Source: Bombyx mori (taxonomy: Eukaryota > Arthropoda > Insecta > Lepidoptera > Bombycidae). From it: 64,000 nt of DNA. This document shows positions 10,610-21,165 of this stretch, one piece after another. Each line of letters opens with the position of its first letter. The stretch's first letter is position 1. The translations under genes were made by a program, and so were the position numbers. The stretch lies in NCBI RefSeq assembly GCF_030269925.1, contig NC_085126.1, forward strand, positions 932,501 through 996,500, in the 5' to 3' direction. Under the pieces are notes generated by a model. It ran no database searches. It saw only the letters and a program-made list of their open reading frames with translations, and was not told the origin of the DNA.

Positions 10610-11010
10610 ATCTGTTATGGTTCTGGTATATTACGCTACTGTATTCTATATTATACTACTGGATCCTCTGGCTGAGTCTGCTCGTCTTGCCACCGCTGGG
10701 GTGGTGCATGTCGTCGGCAAAATCAGGAGATTGGGACTCGACGTGGCGCTCAGTAAATCCGAGGCCATGTGGTTCCACAGGCCCCGGAGAGTGCCATATG
10801 TCGATGCCCACATCGTGGTTGAGAGCGTCCGTATCGGGGTCGGGGTGCAGTTGAAGTACCTCGGTCTCATTCTGGGCAGTCGTTTGACCTTCCGTGCTCA
10901 CTTTCAGATCCTGGTCCCTCGTTTGTTGGGGGTGGCCGGCGCGTTAAGCCGACTCCTTCCCAACGTCGGGGGGCCTGACCAGGTGACGCGCTGTCTCTAT
11001 ACAGGGGTGG
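10610..11010 (+). mobile_element. R1-clade LINE reverse transcriptase fragment
   Basis: Forward translation within the 217-codon frame starting at 10446 gives RRLGLDVALSKSEAMWF, VQLKYLGLILGSRLTFRAHF and ALSRLLPNVGGPDQVTRC. This is the region just after the catalytic F/YADD motif in R1-type reverse transcriptases; the YADD box itself has decayed to YYAT. The segment is clearly GC-richer than its flanks, ends abruptly near 11010, and has no poly(A). R1 elements normally sit in rDNA, but R1-clade relatives also disperse. Confidence 0.75.
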
Positions 11011-12254
11011 TGGGGGACAAAAAAAACTATTTCCTCTGCACAATCCGTGACTCCAGTCTCCTTCGCCCTTGTAGCTCAAGGTACTCCAGAGAACCATAAG
11101 GGCAAAACCATTCCTATAGAAAAATCCTGACTCCAAATTTTTGGATTATTCGATGCTCGAATATGCAACGATGATCTTTTGAAGGTTGCGGATTTCACTG
11201 GATGCAGGTAGCGGTCATTATGGCGAGGATTGAGGGAGTCCTAAGTTCAACAGTGCCAGACGTCTATGACTTGCTATATAGATTCAAATAGAAGACTACT
11301 AACACAAAATTAACTACCTCATTTTGACGTTGATTAAGTTTCTAACCAGTGTTTAGAGTCAAGGTGATAGCACCTGTAAAGTTTGCCTATAACATAAAAT
11401 TGCCTCATTCTGCCGATACTGCGATAAAGACTTTATCATACTACCTTATATTGCATCGTAAACTCGACAGCGGCTGTCAATTTAACGGACAATAAAGGAG
11501 GGAATAGAATAATGGCAACGGTCGGGCCTTTAGATCAGCGATTTGCTGATATAGACGACATTAAAATGTTTACGGGTAAAAAACGTCCCAAACTTTATAT
11601 GAATAGATTAGTTTTAATTAAGTAAGACAAGTATAAGCTAATGTAATGTTTTGTTAAGGTGGTTTGGTTTTAATTTTATTGACCTTCTCCTTGATAATCG
11701 ATGAAGTAGTTTATACGTTGCTATATAGGAGGTTTTTCCATGTTATATGGGATTGAAGAATAGGTACGTTGTCACCGACACCCCAAAGTTAAGATACTTT
11801 TAACATTCATATTTAAAGTTAAGCAAATGTTCGTTAGACAGGGTAATACTTACAATGGTAATAATTTACAAGGTTTCTTATGATGAAATAGTCTATGCAA
11901 CAAGCAATAATACTAATTACTTTTATAAAAGATGTCTCATTATTTGAGAATTAAAATTTTCAGGCTCATGAAACCGTTCAAATTTTAATGAGCAGGCACT
12001 GGCCATCCAATGCTATAAAATCGAAGGCTTCGTGGCCGAACTGGCACACCGAGGTGACAATAGCACGAATAGCGTCAAATAGCGCTGTAATGGCAAAGGA
12101 ATCCCCACAATGGCCGCCATACTGAAACTCGAAGTTTTTAACTTAATTATTTAGTGATTGATCGTGCTCACGAAGTTAACTTTCAAGTTTTTGAGTTGCT
12201 TTTGTGCTCGTATAGTTTTGTTTCATTGTTTTAATATAAATGGTACTAAGTTAT
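11011..12254. other. Unassigned 1.2-kb stretch
   Basis: Nothing firmly recognised. A 37-codon ATG frame at 11512-11625 (peptide starting MATVGPLDQRFADIDD) is noted but too short to support. Confidence 0.3.
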
Positions 12255-12415
12255 TTGTTTATTATCGCGTATTGTTCAATCAAAATATTAACATTATAAT
12301 TTTATTGTAATGGTAACACCTAAGTCCTAATTAAGTTGCTAATTTTAAGATTTGCTCTTGGCAACCCTCTCTTCCGTTCCAGCTTTTTAGCTCCGTGCAT
12401 GGCAAGGTTTAATTA
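12255..12415 (-). repeat. Dispersed repeat F (unoccupied copy)
   Basis: Reverse complement matches 16375-16483 joined to 16903-16945, where a Lep1 Helitron has inserted. Blocks include CCATGCACGGAGC, GAACGGAAGAGAGGGTTGCC and GGACTTAGGTGTTACCATTA. It serves as a paralogous empty site for that insertion. Class unknown. Confidence 0.65.
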
Positions 12416-12775
12416 AATTATAATAAAAATAGAATAAACGTGAATGTTCATTTTAAAAGCATGTATTTTATTTATACACATATAATTTGTATTATTTCCA
12501 ATAATTATTGCAATACGCAACTACCTATTTTAACCAAGAAACGATCATATATAAGTCTGAAGGATTCAGATACGTTAATTATACTTTCGTTCGCGTAAAT
12601 AAGGGTGGTAATATCCCAGCCTTATTGATTTATGTTGCTATCTTATTTGTATTAGATTCACATCTTACAGACCATGATTTTCACTGTCCATCTGTCTATA
12701 TCCATCTATATGTCTAGCACGTGAGTACCGCACTAGTGGCTAACAGAATCTTATTTATTTTTACATCGTCTAAAG
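12416..12775. other. Unassigned sequence
   Basis: AT-rich; a 69-codon frame at 12508-12717 has no recognisable motif. Confidence 0.35.
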
Positions 12776-13170
12776 GATAGGACCCTCGTCAAACTCATCG
12801 ACTCCGACGAAGGGTTCGATGTTCAAACCAGCCCATAGACCCACTGAGTTTCTCGCCGGATCTTCTCAGTGGGTCGTGATTCCGATCCGGTAGTAGATTC
12901 AGCGAAGCACTGCTCTTGCTAGGGCTAGTGTTAGCAATTCTCTCAGGTTAAACCCGTGCCACCTACGAGATGGACCGACGACCTGGTAAGAACCGCTGGG
13001 TCACGTTGGATGCAGGTGGCAACGGACCGGCCGCACTGGAGATCACTTGGAGAGGCCTATGTTCAGCAGTGGACAATGGACAGGCTGAGATGATGATGAT
13101 GATGAAACCCGTGAGCTCACCTACCAGTCTGCGTAAAGTTGGAATAGCCCCTTAGATTACCAACGATTAG
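12776..13170 (+). mobile_element. Jockey-type LINE 3' UTR, interrupted by another LINE
   Basis: Carries CCCACTGAGTTTCTCGCCGG, GATCCGGTAGTAGATTC and GCTAGGG...TGTTAGCAA, the 3' UTR signature of the jockey element whose full frame lies at 60463-63432 (opposite strand). The jockey tail resumes at 13107 (GAGCTCACCTACC) and ends near GATTAGGTAGGG, so a piece of a second LINE (12966-13106) sits inside it. Confidence 0.75.
12966..13106 (+). mobile_element. RTE-like LINE 3' end with (ATG)n tail, nested
   Basis: Forward translation starts MDRRPGKNRWVTLDAGGNGP and continues LEITWRGLCSAVDNGQ. It then passes into a GATGATGATGATGATGA tail, the usual 3' simple repeat of such LINEs. Nested in the jockey 3' UTR, so it inserted later. 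Confidence 0.65.
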
Positions 13171-13221
13171 GTAGGGAAAGGGATAGAACAGTTGCAATAC
13201 TAAGGAACTTTGATGCCATAT

Positions 13222-13540
13222 ACATACGAGCATACGGCCTAACTAATAGTGAGTGGATATCATAGTTCATGGAGCTCAGAAATTCCAAGAGCATAGCCAG
13301 GCCTCTGCCAACCTTTGAGGATTCTGTGCAAGCTTTGTTTGAAGAAGGACATTACACAGCGCTCAGGAAACATCGTGGACGGGAAGCTCATTCCATATCC
13401 AGATGGTGTGTGGTACCAAAATCTCTAGAAACGCCCTGTGGAAAAACGCAGTGATTCTAGGTAGTATGCAGGAAATCTACTTTGGTGGCGGGCGGTATGG
13501 TTGTAAAAAGACGATGACGTGATCATCTCTCTTGATGATG
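13222..13540 (-). mobile_element. LINE-A 3' end, degenerate
   Basis: Antisense family blocks ACGAGCATACGGCC, GAGTGGATATC, CCAAGAGCATAGCC, TTTGAAGAAGGACAT and AAACATCGTGGACGGG are all recognisable with many substitutions. No poly(A) remains. Confidence 0.7.
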
Positions 13541-13704
13541 ATTGTGAACTCTCATATCCAACAATAACAAAAATAAATTAAGCCTTAGATATGACAGGGC
13601 TTGGTCAGCCTCCGTCCAAAATTAAAACGACCTAACTGTCACCAACTCTTTATAATATCGAGAGAAATTGGATTTAATAATCATTACTCCAGTTGACAAA
13701 CTAG

Positions 13705-14045
13705 TTTTTTTATTGCCATTGAAGGCAGACGAGCACACGGCCTACCTGATGGTAAGTGGTCACCGTCGCTCATGGACGTCAGCAATGCCAGGGATAGAGC
13801 CAAGCCGCTACCTACCATTAAGTACTCTCCGCAAGCCTCGTTTGAAGAAGGACATGTCATAGCGCTCGGAAAACACCGTGGAGGGGAGCTCATTCCAAAG
13901 CCGGATGGTAAGTGGCAGAAAAGATCTTTGGAAAAGCACTGTCGACGAACGCAGCGGCTCCAGATAATATGGATGAACTCTGCTCCGATGGCGGGAGGTG
14001 CAATGATAAAAAAGAGATGAGGGGATCATCTCGAATAATTCCAAA
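13705..14045 (-). mobile_element. LINE-A 3' end with reverse transcriptase C-terminus
   Basis: Minus-strand translation from 14044 gives HCTSRHRSRVHPYYLEPLRS and SFLPLTIRLWNELPSTVFSE, ending in the 3' UTR and a short poly(A). It starts at nearly the same residue (MELFEMIP) as the 7103-7453 copy, so copies are truncated at similar places. Unable to encode an active enzyme. Confidence 0.82.
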
Positions 14046-14317
14046 ACTAATTTCTAAGGTCTATTAACTCTTGGTGTACCGGTTTACCGTATATTCAAAT
14101 TTCGAGAACCCTAGTCACGTATTCTTGTGAGAACAGAAAAATTTATAGTATAAAGAATACCTACAAGTATAAGGTATGGCCGGTAATATCTGTGGAGAAC
14201 AGGCTGCCTCTGGCTTTAAATAGGATCCTGTTGAAATGAGGGCTTGGGGACGGCCCTTACCAATGATTCATTCATCGTTAGTAAAATACATTTTTTACGC
14301 TTAGGTAGACCTAAGAT

Positions 14318-14700
14318 AAAATGGATGAATTGCGTGAAAGACGATATGTGTCATTTATTGCTTAGATCGGTGGACTAGCTCACAGCCCACCTGGTGTTAA
14401 GTGGTTACTGGAGCCCATAGACATGTACAACGTAAATGCGCCACCCACCTTGACATATAAGTTCTAAGGGCTCGGTATAGCTACAACGCAAACCGAAAAG
14501 CATTACTGCTTCATGGCAGAAATAGGCAGGGCGGTGGTACCTACCTGTGCGGACTCACAAGAGGTCCTCCCAAGTAAGAAGGGAGTGAGCGAAGAAATTG
14601 TATTATATGATAGAGGAGTATGGAAAGAGAAAACATGTTGCGCTGACCCCAGGCGACTGGGAGAAGGGCAGGAGAATGATAATGATGAGTTTATGAGCTA
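14318..14700 (+). mobile_element. RTE-like LINE 3' end, split by a Bm1 insertion
   Basis: The LINE reads RPKIKWMNCVKDDM up to 14350. It resumes after the Bm1 with GVSEEIVLYDRGVWKEKTCC and ADPRRLGEGQ, ending in an ATGATAATGATGAG tail. The uninterrupted relative is at 33000-33440. The order shows the LINE came first and Bm1 inserted later. Confidence 0.75.
14352..14573 (-). mobile_element. Bm1-type SINE nested in a LINE
   Basis: Minus-strand Bm1 from the poly(A)-side TTATTGCTTAGATCGG to the CTCACAAGAGGTCCT block. A stretch including the CTGCCCCACC part is deleted near 14487. 5'-truncated. Confidence 0.85.
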
Positions 14701-14778
14701 ACGGCGCACCCAGTGTCAAGTGGTCATCGGAGCCTATATACATTTACAACGTAAATGCCGCCACCCATCTTGAGACAT
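14699..14778 (-). mobile_element. Bm1-type SINE short fragment
   Basis: Contains GAGCTAACGGCGCACCCAG, GTCAAGTGGTCATCGGAGCC and CATTTACAACGTAAATG, i.e. about 80 bp of the antisense 3' tail. Confidence 0.65.
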
Positions 14779-15073
14779 GAGTTTACCTTTGGCCCTTATT
14801 CGAATACTATCAGAAATACACAAAGAATTATGTGAATTTTGATTATTAACCCCAAAGAGACATTTAATGGTTTTAATCGTGTTTAAATATTTTATTTTTT
14901 TATCGTCGTCCCAATGATGTTTCACTTTGTTAATATTTGCTAATAACTATCGAAATGCTTCGTTTACATTTCAAAAGTTTCCGCTCGGTGTTGTCCATGT
15001 ACTCCTGTAACTAAAAACGTGCCGTAATCTCGGAATCTATTCCAGTAAACGTGGCAAGTAAAGTTGTGTTTTT

Positions 15074-15820
15074 GGAACGAAGTTCCTTATGGGATGATGC
15101 GGAGGGGTACCCTAACCGGGGAAAAACGTCCGTAACGTAAGATTTTTATTAGTAATGCGCACAGTGTACGACTTAACTTTGTAATAACGTACAAATTAGT
15201 AATGCACACAGTGTACGACTTAACTTTGTAATAACGTATAAAAAAATAACATATTTTTTTATCATTCATAGACCACGATCTCAGAGCGTTCGTTTGCGCA
15301 ATACACTAACTCTTATGCAAACAACCGTGAATGAAGTGACCGTGGGTTGTTGCGAAACCTCCAGTTTTATTTTCTTTATACCTCGAACAGAACATAAAAT
15401 TAATATTGAAGTGAAAACTTCTTTAGAATCGTTGTGATTTCAAACTGGATGCAACGGAAAAAACGACAGGTAAGAGACACAAATACAAAAATGTGTAGGA
15501 TGAAGCCAGCAAAGAATGAGACAGAAATATACATACTATTTAATACAGCGCCATCTATGAGATTTTTTAATACTAACGTGTGTATGAAAGCTCTTGTAGT
15601 GAATTTTAATTTAGGATTATACATGAAATTAAAATATCAATTCACAGAGGGCGCTACCTTAAAATTATTTACTAATGACAAAATTTTACATATACTTAAG
15701 ACGTTTAGGATAATTGTATTTTAATTTTGGAAGGTTTCACTTCTACCACGTGTGAATTGCACACATGTATTTTTTTTTATAATAAGGAACTTCGTTCCTA
15801 TCCGGCGTCTCACGACACAA
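15074..15820 (-). mobile_element. GGAACGAAGTTCC-ended element, longest copy
   Basis: Bounded by the near-palindrome GGAACGAAGTTCC at 15074-15086 and its complement at 15786-15798. Beyond the second comes the shared block TATCCGGCGTCTCACGACAC. Copies at 25370-25883 and 37690-38101 share both ends. It contains two tandem ~47-bp units (ACAGTGTACGACTTAACTTTG...) near 15155-15240. Frames inside (e.g. 15434-15724) have no recognisable motif. MITE-like or foldback-like; superfamily unknown. Confidence 0.6.
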
Positions 15821-16088
15821 CACATTTTTTTAATATGTATTTATAACGCGCTGAAATCGATAGTAGGGGTAACGATCAGGCTATCTCCCCGAGTTACGGT
15901 TCAGCGGAGGCGCTCCTTGTCACGCACTCCGGATCGCAATTTTACATGAAACCTTTCAAATTGACACATTTGAAGAGCTTATCATTCTAATTGTGCGCAT
16001 AACTGCTGAAACAATGAGACCATGTAAAACATTCTATTGTTTAGATACAGGTCGCATGCCATATAATATGTATTGTAAAATTATAATG

Positions 16089-16305
16089 CTTTTTTTATTG
16101 CTTAGATAGGTGGACGAGCTCACAGCCCACCTGATGTTAAGTGGTTACTTGAGCCCATAGACATCTACAACGTAATTGCGCCAACCACCTTGAGATATAA
16201 GGTCTAACGTCTCAGTATAGTTACAACGGCTGCCCCACCCTTCAAACCGAAACACATTACTGCTTCACGGCAGAAATAGGCGGTGTGGTGGTAGGGCCTA
16301 CCACC
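16089..16305 (-). mobile_element. Bm1-type SINE, 5'-truncated
   Basis: Antisense Bm1 tail from TTTTTTATTGCTTAGATAGG to the GGTGGTAGGGCCTACCACCA end, where the middle CTACCCGCGCGGACTCACAAG block has been lost. Confidence 0.88.
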
Positions 16306-16374
16306 ATGCGTATTGTGTATAATAAAATACAGGCTTGTAAAATGATTATTTGCGTTTTTAATTATAATTTAAGT

Positions 16375-16945
16375 ACAATTTGCCATGCACTGGACTAAAA
16401 GGTAGCAACGGAAGATAGGGTTGCCATGAGCAAATCTTAAAATTAGCTAACTTAGCCAGGACTTAGGTGTTACCATTACAATGTCTATATATTAATACGT
16501 GAAGCAAAAACTTTGTATCCCTTTTTACGAAAATTGCGCGGACGGAGGAGTATGAAATTTCCCACACTTATAGAGAATATAGAGAAAAAGTGCACTATGT
16601 TAATATTTTTTTAAAATAATGCATAAAACATACATTAAATCAATAAAGAAAACATTACACACACTACATATCTTGTATTTAACGCACACACGCATGCATA
16701 CTATTTATTGTCAAACTTTCGTTCTTGACGTCTGTTGTCAAATTGAGAATAGATTAAATATTGTTTGTCTTTGTTAATATTTTTTATAGTGTAGTCTTGG
16801 TGAAATTTGTGATTATAGAAGTATAAAATACAATCATAATCTTGTATAAACTTACAATTCCAATTAATTATAGTCGAATTTCGACTACTGCGGGACCTCT
16901 AGTTACAATAAAATTCTAATGTTCATATTTTGATTGAGCACGTAT
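16375..16945 (+). repeat. Dispersed repeat F, split by a Helitron
   Basis: 16375-16483 and 16903-16945 together align with the reverse complement of 12255-12415. The Helitron sits between two copies of TTACAAT that occur only once at the empty site. Confidence 0.65.
16484..16902 (+). mobile_element. Lep1-type mini-Helitron, complete
   Basis: TCTATATATTAATACGTG start, GTCGAATTTCGAC hairpin, CTAG end, 419 bp, no coding frame. Unlike the expectation for a Helitron, it is flanked by a direct 7-bp repeat TTACAAT (left 16476-16482, right 16903-16909). Confidence 0.85.
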
Positions 16946-17052
16946 ATTTTTTGATAGATTGGCATTAGCATTGGCATTGGTAGCACGTGATCTTAAATTT
17001 CTTCCTCGAATAATTCATACGTTGAATTTGAATGATTTCATTTTTCAACATG

Positions 17053-17505
17053 TTGAAGTCGTCGTGGCCTAAAGGATAAGACGTCCGGTGCATTCGTATG
17101 TAGCGATGCACCGGTGTTCGAATCCCGCAGGCGGGTACCTATTTTTCTAATGAAATACGTACTCAACAAATGTTCACGATTGACTTCCACGGTGAAGGAA
17201 TAACATCGTGTAATTAAAACCAAACCCGCAAAATTATAATTTGCGTAATCACTGGTGGTAGGACCTCTTGGGAGTCCGCACGGGTAGGTACCACCACCCC
17301 GCCTATTTCCGCCGTGAAGCAGTAATGCGTTTCGGTTCGAAGGGTGGGGTAGCCGTTGTAACTATACTGAGACCTTAGAACTTGTATCTCGAGGTGGGTG
17401 GCGCATTTACGTTGTAGATGTCTATGGGCTCCAGTAACCACTTAACACCAGGTGGGCTGTGAGCTCGTCCATCCATCTAAGCAATAAAAAATAAAAAAAA
17501 CATTT
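17053..17505 (+). mobile_element. Bm1 SINE, full length
   Basis: Complete plus-strand copy: GTCGTCGTGGCCTAAAGG head with pol III A-box and the B-box GTTCGAATCCC near 17118, body, and AATAAAAAATAAAAAAAA tail. Close to the consensus formed by the copies in this window, so useful as the reference copy. Confidence 0.93.
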
Positions 17506-17559
17506 TATAATAATACATGCATGTGTTAAAACGTAAATTCAACATTTATTTATTTTTTA

Positions 17560-18113
17560 TATTTATTATTTATTTATTATTTGTGGTCATAGGTTAACAA
17601 AGATTAATAAGTTAATATTAATAAATGTATCACTATGTCCTGCTAGTAAAGCGTACAAATATTAGGTGTAAGTATAATCTACATAAAAATAAAAATAACT
17701 TCAATTATAATTATTGAACTCTATTCTACTTTATTATCTAAATTATCTAAAGTTATCGTCTAAATATTCTGACATACTATAGTAAGCCTTATCTAATAAA
17801 AATACTTGCAATTTTTGCTTAAAATCTTGTAAATCTATTGTTCAAAATTTTTATAGGTAGTTTATTAAATATTCTTGATGACATACTAAAAAAACTCTTG
17901 TCATAAAGGGCAGTTCTATGAGGTAGCGAAGAGATCTTTAAAGTATTCCTAACAGATTGCGGTTTTGCAAACAGATGTTTGTTCGTTTTGACAAAAATCG
18001 CTACCTCATAAATATACAACGATGTAAAAGTCATGATTTTTAACTTTTGAAAGAAAGGCTTACATGAGTCTGGTACATGAATGTTTGTTTGTATTTATAT
18101 GACTACATTTTAT
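17560..18113 (-). mobile_element. LINE-D 3' end (reverse transcriptase C-terminus)
   Basis: Minus-strand translation from 18034 gives TSLYIYEVAIFVKTNKHLF, HRTALYDKSFFSMSSRIFNK and LPIKILNN. This is the C-terminal pattern (IYEVALFVK...N, RTALY-KS, NKLP) of several jockey/CR1-group LINE proteins. The 3' side is very AT-rich (17550-17590). Distinct from LINE-A. Confidence 0.65.
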
Positions 18114-18143
18114 TGATTGGATTAAATGGCTTTATTATTAATA

Positions 18144-18556
18144 CTAGTAGTTCCCCAGTAGTCAAAATTCAACTGTAATTCATTGAAGTTAGAATATTAG
18201 TATGGTTCTATTTTCAAAGACTATAATCACAGATTTCGAGACTGCACTTTAGACAATTATTAATAAAGACAAACAATATTTAATCTATTCTCAATTTGAC
18301 CACAGACTACAAGCAACAAGAAAAGTTTGACAATAAACAAATAGTATCCATGCGTGTGTGTGTCAAATACACGTGTGTAATGTTTTTTTTCATTGATTTC
18401 ATGTATGTACATACTTTTAGGCATCATTTAAAGAAATATTAACATTCTGCACTCCTTCTCTATATTCTCTTTAAGTTTGGGAAATTTCTTACTCCTCCGT
18501 CCGCAATTTTCGTAAAAAGGCGTACAAAGTTTTTGCTTCACGTATTAATATATAGA
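18144..18556 (-). mobile_element. Lep1-type mini-Helitron, complete
   Basis: Minus-strand copy with TC end at 18556 and CTAG end at 18144-18147. The hairpin is altered to GTTGAATTTTGAC. It lies 3 bp from the next Helitron. Confidence 0.82.
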
Positions 18557-18559
18557 TTA

Positions 18560-18825
18560 CTAGCTGACCCGGCAGACTTCGTAGTGCCTCAATCGATAAA
18601 TAAGATGTACAAAATAAACTTAAAACCACACCCATCAAAGGAAAAACAAAATTTGTTATTTTTATTTAATTCCGAGCATTTTCATATTTATCTACCTTTT
18701 AAACCTTCTCTGGACTTCCACAAATGATTCAAGACCAAAATTAGCCAAAATTAGCCAGGTCTAGCCGTTCTCGAGTTTTAACGAGACTAACGAACAGCAA
18801 TAAAATTCATTTTTATATATAGAGA
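18560..18825 (-). mobile_element. Mini-Helitron, AGCTGACCCGGC family
   Basis: Same ends as 2792-3092: CTAG with GCACTACGAAGTCTGCC at the 18560 side and the TC-type end near 18825. A short duplication (AAATTAGCC repeated) lies near 18739-18757. Confidence 0.7.
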
Positions 18826-18839
18826 TTATTTAGTAGGCA

Positions 18840-18958
18840 GTATTTTGTAGGCAGCGGCTTGGCTCTGCTCCTGGCATTGCTGAGGTCCATGGGCGACGGT
18901 AACCACTCACCATCAGGTGGGCCGTACGCTCGTCTGCCTACAAGCGCAATAAAAAAAA
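18840..18958 (+). mobile_element. LINE-A 3' tail fragment
   Basis: Plus-strand last ~115 bp: GTAGGCAGCGGCTTGGCTCT through CGTCTGCCTACAAG and poly(A). Confidence 0.85.
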
Positions 18959-19359
18959 TTATGACGGAGAGTTTATGTCATGGTTATTTTAAAAAGCTGT
19001 GACGTCAGCAATACTTACGTTACTGTCTTCATCATTCATTTTGCGTTTAACAAATCACCCTAGAACGCTTCAAATTTTAACTTAACACTTAAATAATTTA
19101 ACTATTCATCCTCGCGCTGACATATATTAATAATACATATGTACATAGTATATTCTGCCTACAGTAATGTCAGTACCGCACTTCGCTTTTCCGTCACGTA
19201 GGCGTTACCCTGTAGGAACTTATCTGGCGTACGCGGAGCCGTGTGATTAGCTCTGAGCTCGAGTTTATGTTGTATCCGTTTGATATTAAAAGTATTTCGT
19301 GGATTTCTTGAGAGCTTCCTTCTAATTAATTATTGTATGTACATCGCTTGCTTAAAGGA

Positions 19360-19460
19360 GAGCTGTAGGCAGCGGCTTGGCTCTGCCCCTGGCATCCATG
19401 GGTGACGGTAACCACTCACCATCATGTCGGTCGTCTGCCTACAAGGGTAATAAAAAAAAT
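19360..19460 (+). mobile_element. LINE-A 3' tail fragment
   Basis: Same tail with a small deletion in the TTGCTGAAGTCC part; ends AATAAAAAAAATA. Confidence 0.82.
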
Positions 19461-19488
19461 ATATACATATATCTGTTAATGCTTCTAT

Positions 19489-19632
19489 GCTTGTGGAGAG
19501 TATTAAGCGGTAGGCAGCGGCTTGGTTCTGCCCCTGGCATTGCTGAAGTCCATGGGCGACGGTAACCAATCACCATCAGGTGGGCCGTATGCTCGTCTGC
19601 GTACAAGGGAAATAAAAAAAAATAAAAAAAAT
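19489..19632 (+). mobile_element. LINE-A 3' tail fragment
   Basis: A second plus-strand LINE-A tail about 30 bp after the previous one, beginning GTGGAGAGTATTAAGCGG and ending in a 20-bp A-rich tail. The two may mark a preferred integration spot or a local duplication. Confidence 0.85.
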
Positions 19633-19705
19633 GCTTGATACTTCATATTTTTGACTACGTACTCTGAAATTCGTCAGCCGGCATCAAACGTTCAAGGTTG
19701 TGGAA

Positions 19706-19953
19706 GTTTTTTTTATTGCTTAGATGGGTGGATAAGCTCACAGCCCACCTGGTGTTAAGTGGTTACTGGAGCCCATAGACATCTACAACGTAAATGCCGC
19801 CACCCACCTTGAGATATAAGTTCTAAGGTCTTAAGTATAGTTACAACGGCTGCTCCACCCTTCAAACCGAAACGCATTACTGCTTCACGGCAGAAACAGG
19901 CAGGGTGATGGTACTCACCCACGCGGACTCACAAGAGGTCCTACCATCAGTTT
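19706..19953 (-). mobile_element. Bm1-type SINE, 5'-truncated
   Basis: Antisense Bm1 from TTTTTTATTGCTTAGATGGG to GAGGTCCTACCATCAG; head missing. Confidence 0.9.
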
Positions 19954-20446
19954 CTATGAGTAATGTGACCTTAGTAGTGAGTTTTTCTGACATTGTGACG
20001 ATCTGGAGTTTAAATTAATAATAAGTCTTAACCCAGTTTTGAATACTGATAGTATGGAAAGCTCTCTATTATCAAATTCATACCTTTCCCTACCACGAAG
20101 CAATCGTGTCACGATTTACAGTGTACGTTATTCTCAACAACGAGCGGTAACTTGAACGAGCATTGTTTGAAATAATCCTTGAATTGGATCATTTAAGTTC
20201 GAGACTGCCTTCATTAGTAGTAAGGGATTTAACTAGTTCAAATTTAATTTAGTGAGAATTCCGTCACGTCTCTATCTTCAATTGACAACCAAGAAACTAC
20301 AAACGAGCAAATGATAAATTATAGTAATTTTCCGATACGATTTTTGGGTGTCAGACATATAAATTAAACAGACTAACTTTATTCACACTCTGATTTAATC
20401 TACCAATTTTACATTGATGCGTTTTATTCAACTACTGTGCTCTGAT
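19954..20446. other. Unassigned sequence
   Basis: AT-rich; nothing recognised. Confidence 0.4.
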
Positions 20447-21165
20447 TTTTTTTTTTTTTTTTTTCCTACCTAAGCTGATAGCCCTAGCGGCTATGTCAGC
20501 GTAACCCTAACTTTAGTAGGTGAGCTCATGGGGCTCAAACCTGACGATGTTGCTAACACGAACCCTAGCAAGAGTCGTGCTTCGCAGAATCTACCACCGG
20601 ATCGGAAACGCGACCCACTGAGAAGATCCGGCGAGAAACTCAGTGGGCTGTGTCTGAGAGTTAATTTACTCGTCGAGCCCTTCGTCGCAAGCGACGGGTT
20701 CGACGAGAACGGTGACCGGTGCTTGAAGTACCTAAAAGCACCGTTAGTGGATCGGGAGGATCCGAGATGACGTGTTTTGGGGCGACGTCGACTGCTTTCC
20801 ATTCTGTCCGCAGGATCGGGAATGTAGTTACCGGCGGCCACGATGAGAGGGTTCTCGTGTCGTGCCGCTTTATCGAAGTGGCGCATGGACGCCGACTGCA
20901 GATACTTACTGATGGACTCTAAGTCCAGGTCGTCATGGAGGTCGACATTCCTGACGAACCACGGGGCTCCGACGGCTATCCTGCAAAAACGGGATTGAAT
21001 GATTTGAAAGGATTTTAAGTGTATGCGGGCCGCGTGAGCGAACACTACACTTGCATAGGTCATGACGGGGCGTATGCAAGTTTTGTAGAGTGTCACCTTA
21101 TTTCTAAGGGACATTTTACTTCGCCTACATATCATCGGGTAGATGTGCTCTGACCGACTGCATTC
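20447..21165 (-). mobile_element. Jockey-type LINE, 5'-truncated copy with frameshift
   Basis: Poly(A) end at 20447-20464. Minus-strand translation from about 21160 reads NKVTLYKTCIRPVMTYASVV and NYIPDPADRMESSRRRPK, equivalent to residues ~830-952 of the 989-aa protein at 60463-63432. It then shifts frame. Some synonymous and nonsynonymous differences show it is an older or different subfamily member. Confidence 0.85.

Noticed and set aside
11512..11625. 37-codon ATG frame (MATVGPLDQRFADIDD...)
   Set aside because: Too short, no homologous motif, no splice context strong enough to argue for an exon.
15434..15724. 96-codon frame inside the hairpin-ended element
   Set aside because: AT-driven, missing in the shorter copy, no transposase motif.
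17053..17130. tRNA-like sequence with A- and B-box could be a tRNA gene
   Set aside because: It is the head of Bm1, repeated many times with a ~350-bp body and poly(A); no closed acceptor stem. The same applies to the heads at 6700, 26611, 38800, 50040 and 54680.
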